DNA of 64,000 nucleotides from Panopea generosa (GCA_029582155.1 CM055907.1:13227492-13291491), one strand, 5' to 3'; counted from the stretch's first letter, positions 20,916 through 31,960 are shown. Notes: generated from the letters alone by a model not told the origin. A program made the numbers and translations.

Positions 20916-21139
20916 GTCCTTGTGGGGGGTATCTCAATCTGGATACGAAAACGATATAAACCTTGTTTAAAACAATCAAACACAACCGCCAAGTTCACAC
21001 CGATTTAAAATACCGATAGCTATATAAACTATTTCACCGACCAACTTGCACCAATGTGCAAACCGGCTGGTGTATTCGCGACGACGACAACTGATTCGTC
21101 AGTCATTTTCGCCAGTCCGATGAAAAAAAAAGCAAAATT

Positions 21140-21142
21140 ATG
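21140..21142 (+). CDS. DCUN1D1: DCUN1D coding exon 1: start codon only
   Basis: The ATG is followed at once by a gtaaga donor (21143). Exon 2 then supplies HKLKSSQ, so the first coding exon contributes just Met. This start is chosen because it restores the conserved MHKLKSSQ N-terminus of the family. An upstream ATG at 21120-21122 lies in another frame. Confidence 0.88.
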
Positions 21143-24100
21143 GTAAGAAGTAAAGTTTGTTTTTACACAGATCTCTATGTTTTGTTACATAATTAGATAA
21201 ACGTTTAACTCTTATGACAATATTTATTTATTCCAGCATAAATTAAAAAGTTCCCAGAGAGATAAAGTGAGACAGTTCATAGCTTTTACGCAGACCACAG
21301 AGAAAACTGGAATCCACTGTTTAACACACCATGATTGGAAATTGGATGTCGCAGTTGACAACTATTTCCAAAACCCAGACAAATATAACGAGTCTTCCAG
21401 ACCAACAGTTGACAGAAAGCGACTTGAAGCACTGTGGCAACGGTATAAAGGTAAAATACAGGAACTTGAGCCGTTTTATAAAATTACCCCACCCACTTAT
21501 CCTGTAATTTTGACCCGTGAAGATCCAGATTTGAGTAGTATTGACTTACCCGCAGGGGACATTGAGTCTGTATTTTGTGACATATTTATTAGTGTAGAGG
21601 ATGTGAGAAATATATTGTAAACTAAAGTTGAATAAAGCATGTGGACCAGATTTCTTTTATGTTAACGTTATGAGGTATGTTATTGAGCTTGCAATTCCAT
21701 TAGCTTATATTTTCAACTTATCTCTAAGATCTGGAACTATTCCTCAGGATTGACACCTCTCTTCAAGAAAGGATCACATACTTCTGCTTCAAACTATAGG
21801 CCGTGTCCTTGACCAGTCAGGTCATTAAAATACTAGAAAAGGTAAAACAGGACAAATTGGTCAAGCATACTGAGGAAAGTCAGATCATCTCTTGCCATCA
21901 GCACGGCTGTCAGAAAAAGAATTCATGTGTTGCACAGTTACTTGAATGTCTAAATGATTGGACTGAATTCTTTGATAACAAGCAAGCTACGGATATTATA
22001 TATACTTATATTTTGCTAAGGCCTTCAACACTGTGCCTCATAAGAGACTAATACTGAAATTACGAAGTCAGAGGAATTAGAGGAAATATTCTTTGTTGAA
22101 TAGAGTCCTTTTTGGCTGATATATGTCAAAGAGTGGTTTTGCCAGGTGGTTCTTCTTCATGGAAACCAGTATATAGTGGTGTTCCCCAGGGGTCGATTTA
22201 AGGACCGACCAATTTTATTCTTACTATACGTTAATGACAATCTGACTAAAGTGCACGATCTTCCATATGCGTAGCGAAAATAGGAGATGATTTTAATGAG
22301 ATTGACGTTAATGATATCCCAGTCAGGTGCACTTAACAGTGAAAATGTTTGCAGATGACACTATATCATATCGCATTGCCAGTGATGTAGAGAACTGCAA
22401 ACTTCTTCAGGAAGACTTAAATTCATTAGCTGCTTGGGCAAATAAATGGTTACTTTGTTTTAATGAGAAAAAATGTATAGTTATCAAAATAAGACAGTCC
22501 CTTGAATTTAAATATTCAATTAATGGTATCTTCTTGGATGAGGAGGAGAGACAGAAGGATTTGGGTGTATTTATATCAAATTCTTTGAAGTCGGACATTC
22601 ATATTTCAAAGGTTGTGAAAAAGGCTTATACAACAATAGAACTTATCAAACAATGTTTTACTGATTATAGACATGAGAAGATTAAGACCTTATATGTTAC
22701 CATGATATGACCGGAATTAGAATACAGATCACCTGTGTGGTCAACATATTTAAGAAAAGATATTGAAGAAATAGATAAAGTTCAAAGGCAGTGCCTCAGA
22801 CTTTCTAATGACATGGTTCATTTTCTTAGCTTACAGAGCAGAAGATTTTGTTAAGACATGTGTAAAACTTACAAGTTCATAAATAATCTATACAGAACTG
22901 AAAGGTCACAATTTTTTACATTTTGTGATACTCCTACTCGTGGTCAATAAATTAAACTTGAAAATTATTATGCAAGTACTGACATTCATAAACATTTTTT
23001 TGCTAACCATATTGTTGATAAGTGGAATAAGCTTCCATCAAGCATGATCTTAGCACCATCAGTGAACACGCTCAAGAAAAAATTGAGACCCCTACCTGAT
23101 GGCAAAGGGGATAATCCAGTAAAGTAAATCTAAATAAAATCTATCTTCCAACCTCTACTTCTGATCAGGAGTCTTCTTAGACTGTAAAGTTGTCCTGATA
23201 AAACCACCTTCATATTACTTTGTATTACTAACAGATGGCACAATCATAGCTATATTTTAACTATATATCAAACTTATGTAAACTTAGGCAATTGTTATTG
23301 TTATCAACCTGAATAAGTGGGCGGTAATGCAGTAGATAGAATATTCAAACTTGTTGTTTATGCCAGAGGTTGCAGGGTCGATACCCAGCTCAGATCAATG
23401 CCTCACTAAAAACAACACTCAGTACTGTCCCTACCCAGGAAGCTGGCTGGAGAGCTGTCATATAAGTATTGAGCATAAGCTAAAATAAATAAATAAGTAT
23501 AAACTAACCTGAATTCTTTTCTTTTGTTACTTCCAGCTCTCAGTTTTTGATTGTATAAGGAAGGGGCCATTTGCATCACTGATTTGCATTGATGTTCAGT
23601 GAGATCTTTTACATGCACTGTGTATGAACACTTGCACACAAGCTGACTGCTTTAAAGGATTTCATGTTTTGGGGTCCTCTGGGTCTTGGAGTTAGCATGC
23701 TCACCACCAGACTACTGCAACTCAATTCATTTTCCTAATGGAGCTGTGAGTGCTTTTTGCAAGATCCAATGCCCCATTGTTCTCAAGATGTGACCAATAC
23801 ATAAGTCTATTATGCATATTTCCACAAAGGAATTGTCGTTCTGCTGATACATATATGTGAATGAGAAAAATCAGAAAACTTATATTCTTGTTCCCTGTAT
23901 GCAGTGTTACAGGTCTTAGTTTACCTTAATAAACAGATCTAAATTCAGCTACTTTTCAAATAAAAAAAAGGTCTTTATCAAATTATATTTGATAATTAAT
24001 GGATAGAATAGGATCTTAACAGTGTAACACTTCATTTTCCAGATTGCTAAAGCCTAAAATAAATCCAAATATACCATCAATCACACTGTTTTTTCCCAAT

Positions 24101-27100
24101 CTCAAAGGCTTGGGCTGTTCCAAATTTCCTGGAAAGGGCTCTGAGTTATTGAGATAGCCCAGGTGCGGAGAGGTGGTATGCTAGAGTATTGGTTAACCGT
24201 TAAGGATCCCAGAAAAGAGTAGTTAGGTTAATAACTGGTTCTCTGTAACAGTGTTAGTGCTCAATGGCATAAAAAAGATGCTAAATATTTAAACAATTAG
24301 AACATATTGTTATTGGTGTATTTCAGATCCACATGAAGAAGGCAAAATGACTGTAGATGGCGTGATGAAATTTTTGGAAGATTTAAATTTAAACCCAGAG
24401 TCACGAACTGTTTTGTTGATAGCTTGGCGCTTCAAGGCAGCCACACAGTGTGAATTCACAAAAGAAGAGTTCATGAATGGGATGTTAGAACTAGGGTGTG
24501 TATTTAAATTTTTATTTGAGGCTAAATATCACAATAGTTTTTATTTGTATCTTTACTTACCCAAAACATTTTATAGCCCTTTTTCAAAAATATCTTTGAT
24601 TTGCTATTTCTAGAATTTATAAAAAATCAGAGCTTCTAAACTCACCAGTTTCATTGGTTCCAGACTGATTTTTCTAATTGTTGACAAACAGGGTTTTCTG
24701 TATGTCAGTGACTCTTAAATTTTGCCTTTTTGTGACACTATTAATTTAATCAAAAGACACTTAAAATTCTCCTTAACTGCCTATAATGTATCATTTCAAT
24801 TACTAAGGTGTATTACTTTACCCAGACATGATAAATTACTAATGTATCCACAGTAACCATGACATTTTGAAGGCCATCCTTAAAAAATTGTTTGCCGTAC
24901 TCGTACTTTCTCACTCAAAATCGCAACTACCGGTACCCAAACTTTTTCTAATTTTCAATTTTATAGATTTCTGTCCATTTTTTTAAAAAAAAATTGAAAA
25001 ATCAAAATCTGGCAAATAAAAAAAATTCTCTACATTATACATATCTATCCACATAAACAATACTGGGTTGGAGCATGGCAAACAAACATTTTTTAAGGAT
25101 GGCCTTCCTAAAGTGTATTCATTTCCCCAGACCATGATATGAACTTTTCTCGCATGGCTTTTTAAGTTCGGATAACAATAAGTCCTTTGTGATAACTGTG
25201 GCATTCAACAGAGCCTCATTCCCACCAAAACGTTGGGACCGAATTGTCTCTCTGAACCTCAAACCCATGTAAGATTATATAATCTACGTTAACCAATATT
25301 TTAATGATAGATTAATTTTGTGAATAATTATATAACTGTTGCCATTAATATGTATACCAGTACATACATATACGTATGTTTATGTTTCATTGCAGATGTG
25401 ATTCACCAGATAAACTGAAATTGAAATGTCCAGGATTGGAGCAGGAAATACGGGATGCCTCTAAATTTAAAGACTTTTATCAATTTACTTTTAATTTCGC
25501 TAAAAATCCAGGGCAGAAAGGTTTAGGTTTGTATTCATTTTCAATAATTTGAGCGCACACCGAAAAAGTTGAGAGAGACATATAAGCTTCACCCTCTGTT
25601 CGCAGTGTTTTTTTTACTTTTAAGGGAAGGAGGAGAATTGAGTGTTTGGGGGAATTTTAATAGGTCGTAAACAGAAATTAAAAAAAATCATAAGTATGTA
25701 TATTTAAAACAGTTAACAGGTCAACACCCTGTTCTTCGTATGTGCTGACTCTTTAATACTAACAGTGATTCATTTTCACTTGTTTAATGTTCATACTGTT
25801 TATTATTAAAACTATGCGTTACCATTATATATCTTAATATTTTGGTATAGTTATCTCCCTTTGTATTTAATTCGCCATTTACACATATTACGTGCATTTT
25901 CTTAATTCTACTTAGATTCAGCTTTAGTCAATCACCGCTATGTAATTTTATGAAATAACCTGTTAATTTGTATTATTTTGTAGTATTTTAATGGTAAAAT
26001 GGTCATTTATTGCAAAGTTTAATGGTTATTTCCTCGGTATTCCTGTTTTTATATAATTTGTGTTTGTACTCTAAGGTTTTCGTACTCAGGCTCTTCGCAC
26101 TGGTATATTGATTTTGATACAGTAAAACTTAACTTATCTGCGGTCTGTCTGTTTGTACACCCAGTATTGATCATTCCTTTCTGTCTTGAATCAGTGGCGA
26201 GAAATGAATGACAATGAGGTGCATTGTTGTTTATCAATTACCATAGAAACTGCGGCTGGGCAGGAATTCATACTCTCAACCCCTGCTGTGGCTGGAAAGG
26301 AACAACTTTTAATAGGCCATTTTTGTGTTGTTTATCAGATTTGCATTTTTTCAACGGCAAATTTCTTATTTAAAAAATGAATAATGTCCAGTGAAATTTA
26401 ATAATAAATCAGTTTTAGAAATTATCAAAATATCAGTTGTGTATCAAGAGAGTATCATCCACAGGGGCTAGTGACACTATATATTCTACAGGGATATAGA
26501 ATATATAGTATCACTAGCCCCTTTATTACACTATATATACAGGGATATAGAATATATAGTGTCACTAGCCCCTGTAGTGACCAGTACATGATTAACCTGG
26601 TACACCAATCTGATGAAAGCACCTTGATTTTCTAATTTTCTTTTTCCAGATTTGGATATGGCAATAGCCTATTGGAATATTGTATTGGCAGGCAGATTTA
26701 AATTTCTCAACATTTGGAGTCAATTTTTACAGGTAAGTTTACTTCTGAACTGTGGTTATAGTAACAGGAAAATAGAAAGAATTAATGAATGAATTTGGTC
26801 TTTATGAAGTCAAAGGAAAGTAGATGGTTCTCTTTTTCTCAGTGTAAAAAAATAAAAATAAAATCTGCAAAACAATTAATGCATGTGCTTAAAAAAGTTG
26901 GAAGTTAGATACCTGCAGAACTGCAGTGTTTTGGCGAATTTCAGCTAAATGCTCCGCTTGTGAGTTTGTTCAAATAATTACCCTGGGGTCCAATTTGACT
27001 ACTCCAGGGGCTTGTCAGTTTTCTAGTTCTACTGGCCAAAGGAATGAATGGCTTATGCGATGGCCTACTGTTTGTCGTCAGTCATCTTTGCTGTCCATTA

Positions 27101-28567
27101 GCAGCACTTTTTCTGAAACCAGTAGGCCAGTTGTGCTCAAATTTCACATTGATGTTTCTTGTGTATGTGATGCTATGCATAAGATTTTATTTTGGTCTTA
27201 AATTTTATTTATTGTCCTTGCACTTAATAAAGTTGTTGTATTTACCATATTGCAATTCTTGCAGAGCAAGCTATTTCTAGATTTTAATGCGATTGACTTG
27301 AAACTTTCTACCCATGATCAACGTCAAGTGTACCTGTAACTGTGTGTGGCACAAACTTTGTGATGCCGACTTAATTCCATGCAGAGTTGTTACCCTTGCA
27401 TTGAAGTAATACTGCTATATTAACCATCTTGCAATTGTGGAGCAAACTACTTTCACAGTTTTCATTCAGTTGAAGCAGCCAGCCATGGGAAAGAGCAAAG
27501 GTGGCCGTTTACGAAATGTTGTTGCTTAATACAGGTTAATATAGTTAAGTTTACAGATGTAAAAACTGACTTATACATGAACATGAGCAAAACTTTATTT
27601 TAACTAATTAGCATTGTTGAGTTTCCCTTCACTCCCTGGGGATTTATGTATGTATAGTGAAGTAAGGCTCATTAACATATTTAAGTATATACTTAAAGGG
27701 AGTATATCAGTAAAAAATGGTATAAATGTCTTTAGAAATAGAATTATTTTTAAATGGATAAAAAGCATCTGTCAAATCCACCAAAATATGAAAAAATCGA
27801 TATTTAAACCCGAGTAGTAAACTTGAAAAGAAATCCCCATTCTAAAAATAGACAGCACATAAATACTGCTTGGCATTCTTTTGCATTGTCATTTGGACTC
27901 TTTCTAACATGAAATAATTTTTACTACATTTAAACCTGTATAAGAAATCAAAACGAAATTGTGTGTCTCATTTAACATGTCGCAAAATATGTTGCAATTT
28001 AAGCAGGAAATCTATTTTAGTCTAGCCTAGTTAGGATATCCCTTTTGAATATATTATCTTGGCATGTTTTAATATACATCCTGTTTGCAATACAGGGTCA
28101 ATGAGGATATATGGGCATGTTATATTGGAAAAAAGATGTTTTTAACCCATTTTGAAAAATCTTGATATATTCCCTTTAAATATTAAGTTTTAACTAAAAC
28201 CAATAGCGTGTATATGAGTAAAAGCACTGTGACTGTCCTTGAACTCTTACTTTCGTAAAATATTTGGACCTATCTGGGCTCTAACCAACAACCTCAGCAA
28301 TGAGAGGTAATCAATCTTTAAAATCTTAAATCCCTTAGTTGAACAACATTTTATTCATAATAAACATGGTAGTCCTACATTTTGTATACATATTAAATGA
28401 TTAGTGAAAAGGATCCAGAAGAAAGGCTATAATAGCTTATATGTATATGTTTCCTAGTTATAGTAAGGTGCTATTATAATGGTAAATACTGGTAAGATGG
28501 TGACATGTTTGAGAAGCAGACCGTTATAAATAACATAGTATAAGCAAGGTATTATTTACTTTTCAGC

Positions 28568-28624
<57 letters not shown>

Positions 28625-30990
28625 ACCAAACTAATGTCTGAAACTTAGAATTTTGTTACTGTACATTGCAGGAACACCATAAAAGATCTATACCAAAAGA
28701 CACTTGGAATTTACTGTTAGATTTCTGCAACATGATCAATGAAGATATGAGCAATTATGATGAGGAAGGTAAGGGAAATAACTCTTGGTTTAGCTCAGGG
28801 TCCCCAGTTCGAGTCCTGGACTGGCTGCATATTTTTCTCGTCCCGTTACATTTGGCGCCCAACAAGGGACTGTGACATATATATATTCCGAGAAACATTC
28901 ATGTGATTCTCTGTTGTCTATGGAAATTCAGGGATGAATTCCAAATTTGTTAGAGAATATGTCGCAGTGTGTACGTAACCTACTAGGAGAGACATGAATG
29001 TAAGCGTTCCAATAAGCTTAGTCGGTAGAGCACTCGCCCTGTAAGCGAAGGGTCCCGAGTTCAAATCCCGCACTGGCTGCGTATTTTTTAATCCTGTTGC
29101 ATTTGCACCGTTTCTTCAACAGCGTTTCAGTTATATAACGGTACATGTAGTCAGTGCACATAATCATTGCTCCTGGAATCCATTAGGTGCTAAAGCATAT
29201 AAGGCACACCTTGTCTCTGCACGTCACTGACTTGGTCTCGCTTCACAGTTGAATTCTGCTTTTTGTTCTATATAAAATAAAGTCTAGGATTCCCAAGGTG
29301 AAAATATTTCACATAGTATTCTTATTTCGTAGCACGAATGTATTTCCACATAAAAATGCAAATTAACTGGTCGGTTGACCAGCTTGCTTGTTTGTTTTTT
29401 TAATGGTGCACTGCAGCAGTGACACTCTTAAGATATTTTTAAAAAAAGAAATCCTCAAATGCTCATAAATACATGCATCTGTTAAAATCCTAAAAAAGTC
29501 ACTTTTTTATCACCAGTGATATTGCAGTATGTATGCTATGCCAGCTTTTGCTCTACTCATCTGCAGCATAAATCACAACCACTATAAAGCATTTTGAAAA
29601 TATTTCAAAACCAAATTACATACGACTTTTTTTGAAGTGTACGAATCATGTTACCATGGGGAATAAAGGCAAGCAACTGTTTAGTGAGACGTTTATTACT
29701 TCCCCACTTATTCAGGTGAGAGATCCTGGTGGGTGGAGAGATGAGTACATCATAGCCAATTCAAAACAGTTCACCTCATCTATGGTTGGATTGCAATCTC
29801 ATTAAAATCAGAACAGCTGAAGCTTCCATACTCTACGCACAGTAGATCTGACAGCATTGCACCTCAGATTGACCTTTCCTGTAATTAATATTCATTACAA
29901 TTCAGCCAATTCACAGTTCATTGTGATTTACAACTTGGTGTAGATTTATACATTCTTACAAGATGTTTTCATGAATATTGAATTCAACAGTTTCATGAGT
30001 TTAAAACAGGAAAAGGAACATTTGGATATTGGAGATAAAAAAGTCCTGATATCGTCCCTGACTTCTAAAAGTTCTGAAAATAATTTATATTTAACATGGG
30101 CGCAGCCATGATGATTTTGTTGTAACATTATAAACATGTGATAATCACACACAATATTGGGATCCCAGTTAAATATACACTTTTCTTTGGTTAAAACAGA
30201 CAAAATAGTGAAAGCAAGGCTCTGATTGGCTGGTGGAAAGGTCAATCTGAGATGACCTTCTATGCGTTGCCTTCAGATCAACTGTGCGTAGAGTACAGAA
30301 GCTGATTTTTTGGTTTGGTTGATGATTGAGTAGTTATTCTGCATCGTTTCCGTAATTAATCCTTTTGTTTTCTTGCCTTTTAAAACACATGTTAAATTTT
30401 TATTGGCGTTGAGAAAAAAAAATGCCATTACCTTTAAAAACCAGAAGTTATGTCTGATACAATTCAGTTTAAAGTAATGGTTCACTTAGCAACTGTTATT
30501 AAACAAACAGCAAATTTGCTCCCAAAGGTGTTTGCAAACTTTAGCGAATGCTTGTTGTTGACATGTGTTTGGTAACATGAGCCTATACATTGAATGACGC
30601 TGTTATTAAACATGGCCCAGAACATGTGTATTTGGCAAGAATTTAAATAAAAAGCCACATAATATATCCATCAAAGAAAACCATTTCATTTGCATTGATG
30701 TTTTCATAATATTATTACTTCCATCATCATATTGAAAAATGACATCTAAGGTAAACATTAAATAGAAATGGTTTGACATACTTCTGCAAACAATTTATCA
30801 AATGAAATGTAATATGATGGGAGGGCATTTTGGTAAGATGTTGTTGTTTTTGTTGTTGTTTTTGTTGTTGTTTATGCCCCTTTTTAGTTTTGACATTTTC
30901 TTCTGTGTTGCAGGTGCCTGGCCTGTCCTTATAGACGAGTTTGTGGAATATGCGCGCCCTCAGATACAGCCAAAAAGTACAATAGTATAA
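21140..30990 (+). CDS. DCUN1D1: DCN1-like protein (DCUN1D1/DCUN1D2 type), complete, 7 coding exons, 257 aa
   Basis: DCN1-like proteins act as co-E3s in cullin neddylation: they bind the cullin WHB domain and the acetylated N-terminus of the E2 UBE2M, placing NEDD8 on cullin-RING ligases. Coding exons: 21140-21142, 21237-21450, 24327-24495, 25396-25526, 26650-26732, 28672-28768, 30914-30990; all GT-AG and phase-consistent. The protein begins [15 protein letters not shown], as in vertebrate DCUN1D1/2. A UBA-like domain is followed from about residue 60 by the PONY/DCUN1 domain with [20 protein letters not shown] and [18 protein letters not shown]. The residues matching the cullin-binding Asp/Ala/Asp patch are present (about D210, A234, D240, in PKDTWN and [10 protein letters not shown]). 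The tail QPKSTIV resembles vertebrate DCUN1D1. No frameshift or premature stop was seen. Length fits the 259 residues of the human proteins. One invertebrate gene normally represents both vertebrate paralogues. Confidence 0.97.
21237..21450 (+). CDS. DCUN1D1: DCUN1D coding exon 2 (UBA-like domain)
   Basis: 214 nt starting after ttccag: [19 protein letters not shown], then [17 protein letters not shown] and [12 protein letters not shown]. It ends with a single G before gtaaaa (21451). The preceding intron is only 94 nt. The reading frame stays open past the donor for 170 nt into retrotransposon sequence, but that extension does not belong to this protein. Confidence 0.95.
21480..23160 (+). pseudogene. 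Decayed non-LTR retrotransposon (reverse transcriptase fragments)
   Basis: Translated pieces in changing frames follow the order of a non-LTR reverse transcriptase: KLNKACGPD, then [30 protein letters not shown] and LPYA. After these come [32 protein letters not shown] and [11 protein letters not shown]. The FADD box is the catalytic Asp pair. Several stops and frameshifts show it is dead. It lies in DCUN1D intron 2, beginning tens of bp after the exon 2 donor. No endonuclease domain was seen, so it is 5' truncated (Jockey/CR1-like lineage uncertain). Confidence 0.85.
23316..23510 (+). mobile_element. SINE (family D), tRNA-like head
   Basis: GTGGGCGGTAATGCAGTAGA and GGTTGCAGGGTCGATACCCA resemble A and B boxes. 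The body has TACCCAGGAAGCTGGCTGGA and ends in an (AAAT)n tail. It follows the decayed LINE in DCUN1D intron 2. Confidence 0.5.
24155..24292 (+). mobile_element. SINE family B, 3' part
   Basis: AGGTGCGGAGAGGTGGTATG, GGTTAACCGTTAAGGATCCC and TAGTGCTCAATGGCATAAAA then AAGATGCTAAATATTTAAAC. It lies just upstream of DCUN1D exon 3. Confidence 0.62.
24327..24495 (+). CDS. DCUN1D1: DCUN1D coding exon 3
   Basis: 169 nt after gtatttcag: [20 protein letters not shown], then [20 protein letters not shown] and MNGMLELG. The donor is gtgtgt at 24496. This is the start of the PONY domain; the IAWxFxAATQCEF core is diagnostic. Confidence 0.96.
24872..25104. mobile_element. MITE with GGCCATCCTTAAAAAAT ends, copy 1
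   Basis: 233 bp in DCUN1D intron 3. Ends are GGCCATCCTTAAAAAAT and ATTTTTTAAGGATGGCC, with weaker complementarity inward (TTTGCC(G/A)T(A/G)CTC). A second copy is at 53310-53433. No clear target duplication. Confidence 0.65.
25396..25526 (+). CDS. DCUN1D1: DCUN1D coding exon 4
   Basis: 131 nt after cattgcag: [20 protein letters not shown] then [20 protein letters not shown]. The donor is gtttgt at 25527. Both overhangs match the neighbouring exons. Confidence 0.96.
26135..26300 (-). mobile_element. Degenerate SINE family B, reverse
   Basis: TTGAATCAGTGGCGAGAAAT then GAATGACAATGAGG, and ATCAATTACCATAGAAACTG, are diverged reverse matches to the family B core. It is in DCUN1D intron 4. Confidence 0.45.
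26462..26574. mobile_element. Hairpin mini-element in DCUN1D intron 4
   Basis: 113 bp starting CAGGGGCTAGTGACACTATA and ending in its complement. The arm appears a third time internally (AGAATATATAGTATCACTAG then CCCC, 26496-26521), so several alternative hairpins can form. No target duplication is clear. Confidence 0.7.
26650..26732 (+). CDS. DCUN1D1: DCUN1D coding exon 5
   Basis: 83 nt after tttttccag: [20 protein letters not shown] then NIWSQFLQ. It ends on a codon boundary at gtaagt (26733). Confidence 0.96.
27225..27500 (+). repeat. Internally duplicated repeat in DCUN1D intron 5
   Basis: TTACCATATTGCAATTCTTG then CAGAGCAAGCTATTTC (27240) recurs, diverged, as TTAACCATCTTGCAATTGTG then GAGCAAACTACTTTC about 180 bp later. 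It is likely an old dispersed repeat. Confidence 0.45.
28572..28619 (+). repeat. (GA)n microsatellite
   Basis: 24 uninterrupted GA dinucleotides, ending 52 bp before DCUN1D exon 6. On the transcript this purine tract sits upstream of the acceptor region. Confidence 0.95.
28672..28768 (+). CDS. DCUN1D1: DCUN1D coding exon 6
   Basis: 97 nt after cattgcag: [20 protein letters not shown] then [12 protein letters not shown] plus one base. The donor gtaagg is at 28769. A tRNA-derived repeat begins about 15 bp downstream and a (GA)n microsatellite ends about 50 bp upstream, so the exon is tightly hemmed in by repeats. Confidence 0.96.
28780..29110 (+). mobile_element. Tandem tRNA-derived repeat with PBS-like motif (DCUN1D intron 6)
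   Basis: Two tRNA-like 3' halves about 250 bp apart (28797-28840 and 29050-29090) share GTTC.A.TCC and ACTGGCTGC.TATTTTT. The second also has a D-arm-like AGTCGGTAGAGC and anticodon arm. After the first comes TGGCGCCCAACAAGGGAC (28853-28870), similar to retroelement primer-binding sites. It may be a SINE dimer or a remnant of an LTR element. Confidence 0.45.
29813..30304. mobile_element. Fold-back element in DCUN1D intron 6
   Basis: About 490 bp with inverted arms of about 70 bp. The left arm (29813-29880) contains TACTCTACGCACAGTAGATC and CTCAGATTGACCTTTCC. The right arm (30236-30304) carries the complement of both. The centre is unrelated AT-rich sequence. The superfamily is unclear. Confidence 0.7.
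30914..30990 (+). CDS. DCUN1D1: DCUN1D coding exon 7 and stop
   Basis: 77 nt after gttgcag: [20 protein letters not shown] then KSTIV and TAA (30988-30990). It carries the last two residues of the cullin-binding patch and the typical hydrophilic tail. Confidence 0.96.
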
Positions 30991-31022
30991 CACCGGCTAT
31001 ATGTGTAGTGTAGACATGAGAC

Positions 31023-31028
31023 AATAAA
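31023..31028 (+). terminator. Possible poly(A) signal of DCUN1D
   Basis: AATAAA lies 33 nt after the stop codon. Others follow near 31110 and further on. The AT-rich sequence makes chance hits common, so the true 3' end is uncertain and the UTR may be much longer. Confidence 0.3.
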
Positions 31029-31960
31029 CATACCTACGTACAGCAAAGAGACCTCTGGTGACAGAACTAGAGAAAGCAACTCATTTTAAGCATCAGTTTA
31101 AATTGCTGTATATAAATAAAATTAAACAAAGGCAGATGATTTTTGTGTGTACAAGCAGTTTACAGTTTATATGTGTTGATATTAACCATGGGAGGATGCT
31201 GTAAAAAAAGGAATTTGGGTGTTTAAAAATGATGAACAACACAGGTGTGTGTGTGGACTGAATACTGCATAGAAATGGTTAGACCCAGTACCCATGTTTT
31301 CTGTCTGATTGTTGGCTCCAGTGTGTGACCACCACTTGGGAATTCTATTAATTGTTATTTGTTAAGTACTAAAAGCAAACATAGCCTTAATATATGAACT
31401 ACAGTTTTAGGTACATGTTTGAGCAAAATGTTTTTCTGCATTTACCTGCATAATTTTCGTACTATGAGAAATCAACAGATTTTGCTGGCAAAGAAGAGAA
31501 TTTAACATTTAAAAACCAGCATGGATGAGAACATGATGAAAATTGATAGACATTTTAAAGTTAAACATAATGGAATTACGATTTAGATAAATCCAAAATG
31601 TATCAGAAAATTCCATTGAGTTCAATACAGTCCCATAAAATGAGAATTAAGTTGGGAGAATATCTGAACCTATATATACATGCAGATATTTTTTGCACAA
31701 CAGTAATGATTTTGCAAGGACTGTGTTAGGTAACTGTTACATAAATCAATCAGAAGACCAATTCTCACGGACATTTTGTGTTAAAGTTGGAAACAGTGGC
31801 ATAACATGACTTGAAAAGGTACGTGTTACCATTGGCTGCGTACTTATATATAAAGTCATAAGTTGGGAAACCCTGGAAGTCTGTTTTTCATCCATGTTTT
31901 AAATTTTTGTATGACGGTGAGATGTATCAATTGTTTTTTATATAGTGTTATATAAATGAT

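Larger units (their letters stand above)
20454..21139. promoter_or_regulatory. Head-to-head intergenic region (putative bidirectional promoter of IWS1 and DCUN1D)
   Basis: 686 bp separate the divergent start codons. The region holds both 5' UTRs and presumably both transcription starts. It contains an AC-rich simple stretch (about 20715-20783), a 12-bp perfect inverted repeat (20857-20868 with 20876-20887) inside a longer hairpin, and two CGACGACGA-type CpG stretches near 21080. No CpG island or TATA box was fixed with confidence. Paired housekeeping genes often share such regions. Confidence 0.55.

Noticed and set aside
21451..21620. Extension of the DCUN1D exon 2 frame
   Set aside because: Lies beyond a valid splice donor and translates retrotransposon sequence. 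The conserved protein continues at 24327.
22327..22710. Functional reverse transcriptase
   Set aside because: Although this piece is open and has a FADD box, the surrounding domains are broken by stops and frameshifts, so it is treated as a pseudogene fragment.
29011..29083. Possible tRNA-Thr gene
   Set aside because: It has A- and B-box-like parts and a TGT anticodon-like loop, but the T stem is mismatched and a related half-copy lies upstream. Better explained as a tRNA-derived repeat.
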